This document shows positions 5,633 through 7,577 of a stretch of 7,577 nucleotides of DNA, piece after piece; positions within the stretch are counted from its first letter, which is position 1; each line of letters begins with the position of its first letter. Position numbers and translations under genes: made by a program. Source of the stretch: Rhodobacter sp. (GTDB taxonomy: Bacteria > Pseudomonadota > Alphaproteobacteria > Rhodobacterales > Rhodobacteraceae); the NCBI GenBank assembly GCA_013824045.1, contig PNND01000267.1, positions 1 through 7,577 on the forward strand. The letters are read 5' to 3'. Below the pieces are notes generated by a model. The model made no database searches and was not told where the DNA came from. It was given only the letters and a program-made list of their open reading frames with translations.

Positions 5633-6214
5633 TCAATGCCCTTCATGCAGCGCGCGCGGGATCGCAGGCCCGCAGCGATAATCCGAAAACGTCACCCGAA
5701 ACCGCGCCCGTTCCGGCGAACAGGCCATGATCCCGATCTTCGCGGGCAATCCCGCCGGCAGATATCCCAGCCGCGCCAATATCCACCCCCCGGCAGGGTT
5801 CGCCACATCCACCCGCACCGCCTCGGCATGGCGGGTCAGCCGCAGCCGCAGCTTGCTCGCATCAAAGGGCAGGGGCATCGTCGCCCAATCTGAATGCAGG
5901 TTGGTGATCACCGTGGAAAACACCGGCTGGCCGTCATTCACCTCGACCCCGCATTTGATCCAGTGCTGATCCGACAGCAGCATCATCAGCCCCGCCTGAT
6001 CATAAAGCGCGCGGTACTGCCCCGAAATCGTGACCTCGGCAGTGAAATCCCCCTGCGCCGCCTCCCACAGGAAATGGCCGTTATGGCGCACGAAGCCATA
6101 AAAGGTTTCCCGCCAGAAATCCGTGTTCTCGCCCGTCACGACCTCAAGCCCGGCAGGGCCTTCGCTCTGCTCCACCGGCGGGTTCAGCCAAGTCATCCGT
6201 GAAAATCGGCTCAT
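5633..6214 (-). CDS. DUF1349 domain protein inside the pseudouridine operon
   Basis: The 193-aa product matches DUF1349, a concanavalin-like beta-sandwich family whose biochemical role is not established. The hallmark region is clear: YDQAGLMMLLSDQHWIKCGVEV at about 71-92 (the core being DQAGLM, then WIK), followed by STVITNLHSDW at 100-110. Aromatic residues are frequent. There is no signal peptide, so it should be cytoplasmic. The start at 6214 overlaps the psuK stop as ATGA and has GGGGAAG 7 nt upstream; an ATG at 6196 is possible but less well placed. The stop lies 1 nt before psuG. Tight linkage on both sides suggests a role in pseudouridine or C-nucleoside use, perhaps ligand or sugar binding, but that is inference from position alone. 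Confidence 0.85.
   Translation of the reverse strand: MSRFSRMTWLNPPVEQSEGPAGLEVVTGENTDFWRETFYGFVRHNGHFLWEAAQGDFTAEVTISGQYRALYDQAGLMMLLSDQHWIKCGVEVNDGQPVFSTVITNLHSDWATMPLPFDASKLRLRLTRHAEAVRVDVANPAGGWILARLGYLPAGLPAKIGIMACSPERARFRVTFSDYRCGPAIPRALHEGH
5639..5643 (-). promoter_or_regulatory. Ribosome binding site that fixes the psuG start
   Basis: AAGGG read on the minus strand sits 7 nt before the ATG at 5631 and lies inside the end of the DUF1349 gene. The stop and start read TGA-G-ATG, the arrangement expected for translational coupling. This favours the 303-aa PsuG over a form five residues longer. Confidence 0.6.
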
Positions 6215-7122
6215 TCCGGCGCTTCCCCGCTTACATAGGTCGCAGCCGCCCGGATCGCGGCGGCCAGCGCCTCGGCCCGGTCCGCCCCGCGCCGTTCGGC
6301 CACGATATGGGCCGCCATGAACGTATCCCCCGCACCCGTCACCCGCGTGACCATCACGCGTGGAGGCGTATCCACGATCACGCCCAAACCCTGCGCGCCT
6401 TCCGCACAGGATCGCCCGCCATCCGTCACCAGAACCCGCGCCGCGCCGCGTGCCAGCAACCCTTCCGCCGCCGCCGCAGCGCTGTCGAACGTGTCATGGG
6501 CGATCAGCCCGGCCTCCTCCAGATTGACATACAGCGTCGCGCGCGGATGCCCCATCAGGGGCTGCAACCGCTCCGCCTTGCCGGGGCTTGCCGGGGCCAC
6601 CCGCAGATCCGCCGCCGCAAACAGGGGTGACACAGCAATATCGGCCAGCAGATGCACCGTCAGGTTCCCATCCAGCGCAATCATCCCCGCCCATGGCGCG
6701 CCCGCCGTGCCGAGTGTCCCATCGGCCAAAGGCCGCAGGATCTTGTCCCCCGCCGCCTCAAGCGAATGGGCATCCGCCACCGCCGCAATCAGCCCGTTCG
6801 CCCCCTCGATCGCCATATACTGATCCGTTGGCAGGTCATCCGACCGATAGGCAAACCGCGTCTCCACCCCCAGCCGCGTGCAATCGCCGATCAGTTCCTC
6901 CCCCGCCGCATCCCGCCCGATGGCCGTCAGCACCGCAGGCCTGAGCCCCAGCCGCGCCAGCGTCATGGCGATGTTCATGGCCACCCCACCGGGAAGCCGC
7001 GTGATCCGCCCCGGCACGTCTGACCCCTGCCGCATCACGATGGAAGACCGACCGATGATGTCCCACAGGACAGAACCGATACACAGGATGTCGGGCGCGG
7101 AGGGCGGGGGGCTTTGCGTCAT
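6211..7122 (-). CDS. psuK: Pseudouridine kinase (PfkB family)
   Basis: PsuK phosphorylates pseudouridine at the 5' position with ATP, the first step of the pathway completed by PsuG. The 303-aa product has the PfkB/ribokinase fold signatures: an opening beta strand ILCIGSVLWD at 12-21, the substrate-side GG motif PGGVAMN at 44-50, and the C-terminal TGAGDTF motif at 262-268 with catalytic base Asp266. By sequence alone it could be another sugar or nucleoside kinase; its placement with psuG makes pseudouridine the likely substrate. Start 7122 is chosen because family homology begins just after it; a longer reading to 7326 would run antisense into the divergent acetyltransferase gene. No good Shine-Dalgarno sequence precedes the ATG, and a promoter candidate sits so close that the mRNA could be leaderless. 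The stop overlaps the DUF1349 start by 4 nt. No transporter gene is in the operon. Confidence 0.88.
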   Translation of the reverse strand: MTQSPPPSAPDILCIGSVLWDIIGRSSIVMRQGSDVPGRITRLPGGVAMNIAMTLARLGLRPAVLTAIGRDAAGEELIGDCTRLGVETRFAYRSDDLPTDQYMAIEGANGLIAAVADAHSLEAAGDKILRPLADGTLGTAGAPWAGMIALDGNLTVHLLADIAVSPLFAAADLRVAPASPGKAERLQPLMGHPRATLYVNLEEAGLIAHDTFDSAAAAAEGLLARGAARVLVTDGGRSCAEGAQGLGVIVDTPPRVMVTRVTGAGDTFMAAHIVAERRGADRAEALAAAIRAAATYVSGEAPE

Positions 7123-7127
7123 GCGCC

Positions 7128-7157
7128 CATCTAGGCGGGAAGGGCAGGGGCTTTCAA
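7128..7157 (-). promoter_or_regulatory. Candidate promoter of the psuK operon (possibly leaderless)
   Basis: On the minus strand, TTGAAA (7157-7152, five of six to consensus) is 18 nt from TAGATG (7133-7128, weak). The start point expected from this -10 falls at about 7121-7122, on the psuK ATG itself, which agrees with the lack of a ribosome binding site. The 64-nt gap to the divergent acetyltransferase gene leaves little room for other control sites. Confidence 0.35.
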
Positions 7158-7186
7158 GCCGCCCCGCGACATGGCACCTTGCCGCG

Positions 7187-7577
7187 ATGGACCGCCAGCT
7201 TCGCCCCGCCACGCCCGAGGATGCCGCCGCCATCGTGGCGCTGATGGATATGGCCAGCCACGGCATGGCCCGCGCCCTCTGGGCCGCGCTCACGCCACCG
7301 GGGCACGACCCGGACGCCTTCGCCATCGCCCGCGTACAGCGCGAAAAGGGCGGGTTCAGCTACCGCAACACCCGCATCCTTGTGGCAAACGGCGAAACAG
7401 CCGGGATGCTCATGTCCTGGCCCCTCCCGCCGGAACCCCTGCCGACCGACGACCTTCCCGCCACCGCGATCCCCCTGCAGGAATTGGAAAACCTCGCCCC
7501 ACGCGGCGCGCTCTACATCAACGGCCTCGCCCTCTTCCCCGCCTTCCGCCGCCGGGGCCTTGCCCGCTGGATGCTGG
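7187..7577 (+). CDS. GNAT-family N-acetyltransferase, N-terminal part (runs off right edge)
   Basis: The frame is open from the ATG at 7187 to the window end, giving 130 residues and no stop. It opens with LRPATPEDAAAIVALM (5-20), the usual first strand and helix of GNAT proteins. Near the edge it has YINGLALFPAFRRRGLARWML, in which R121-RR-G-LA (121-126) fits the acetyl-CoA binding motif A (R/Q-x-x-G-x-G/A). The middle part (about 30-105) is longer than in minimal GNATs. The acceptor substrate cannot be inferred. There is no clear Shine-Dalgarno sequence before 7187; the nearby ATG at 7171 is out of frame. The gene is divergent from psuK with 64 nt between the starts, and no functional link to it is evident. 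Confidence 0.82.
   Translation, partial: MDRQLRPATPEDAAAIVALMDMASHGMARALWAALTPPGHDPDAFAIARVQREKGGFSYRNTRILVANGETAGMLMSWPLPPEPLPTDDLPATAIPLQELENLAPRGALYINGLALFPAFRRRGLARWML

Noticed and set aside
4473..5893. Long plus-strand open frames (up to 418 codons) opposite DUF502, psuG and the DUF1349 gene
   Set aside because: Low-complexity Pro/Arg/Ala/Ser products without motifs, opposite genes with full catalytic motif sets and tight operon spacing.
7123..7326. N-terminal extension of psuK to an upstream ATG at 7326
   Set aside because: PfkB homology starts just after 7122, and the extension is antisense to the divergent acetyltransferase gene.

Overview
The window looks like a chromosomal segment of a high-GC alphaproteobacterium, most likely in the Rhodobacteraceae (Rhodobacterales). 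This rests on the strong G/C bias at third codon positions and on the character of the 3-hydroxybutyrate dehydrogenase and YejA-type binding protein. It is inferred by eye, without a database search. No mobile element, CRISPR array, tRNA or rRNA was seen, and gene packing is tight throughout.

Left block (1-1881, minus strand): a YejA-like family 5 solute-binding protein of an oligopeptide ABC transporter. It is followed after 11 nt by the first 19 codons of a lipoprotein gene that runs off the left edge.

Intergenic block (1882-2163): the only sizeable non-coding stretch (282 nt). It holds a candidate minus-strand promoter for the binding protein and a good plus-strand promoter (TTGGAT, 17 nt, TATAAG). 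The plus-strand promoter is followed by a stem-loop, a short linker and a strong intrinsic terminator with eight Ts. Together these look like a complete small RNA gene of about 76 nt, not recognised as a known family, or else an attenuated leader for the next gene. The 5' region of bdhA follows, with GC-rich pairing potential and TGC-rich repeats.

Central block (2164-3973, plus strand): a two-gene operon of (R)-3-hydroxybutyrate dehydrogenase (bdhA) and a cytoplasmic patatin-like hydrolase. The likely theme is mobilisation of polyhydroxybutyrate (PHB): the hydrolase may release 3-hydroxybutyrate, which BdhA oxidises to acetoacetate.

Right block (7122 down to 3975, minus strand): psuK, a DUF1349 gene, psuG, then a DUF502 membrane protein gene. 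PsuK phosphorylates pseudouridine and PsuG splits the product into uracil and ribose 5-phosphate. The DUF1349 gene is tied between them by a 4-nt overlap on one side and a 1-nt gap on the other, so it is probably part of the pathway in an unknown role. DUF502 lies 61 nt downstream with its own candidate promoter and converges on the patatin gene with 1 nt between them. A divergent GNAT acetyltransferase gene, cut by the right edge, starts 64 nt from psuK.

The most interesting points are the unassigned small RNA candidate, the patatin-like candidate PHB depolymerase coupled to bdhA, and the DUF1349 protein embedded in the pseudouridine operon.
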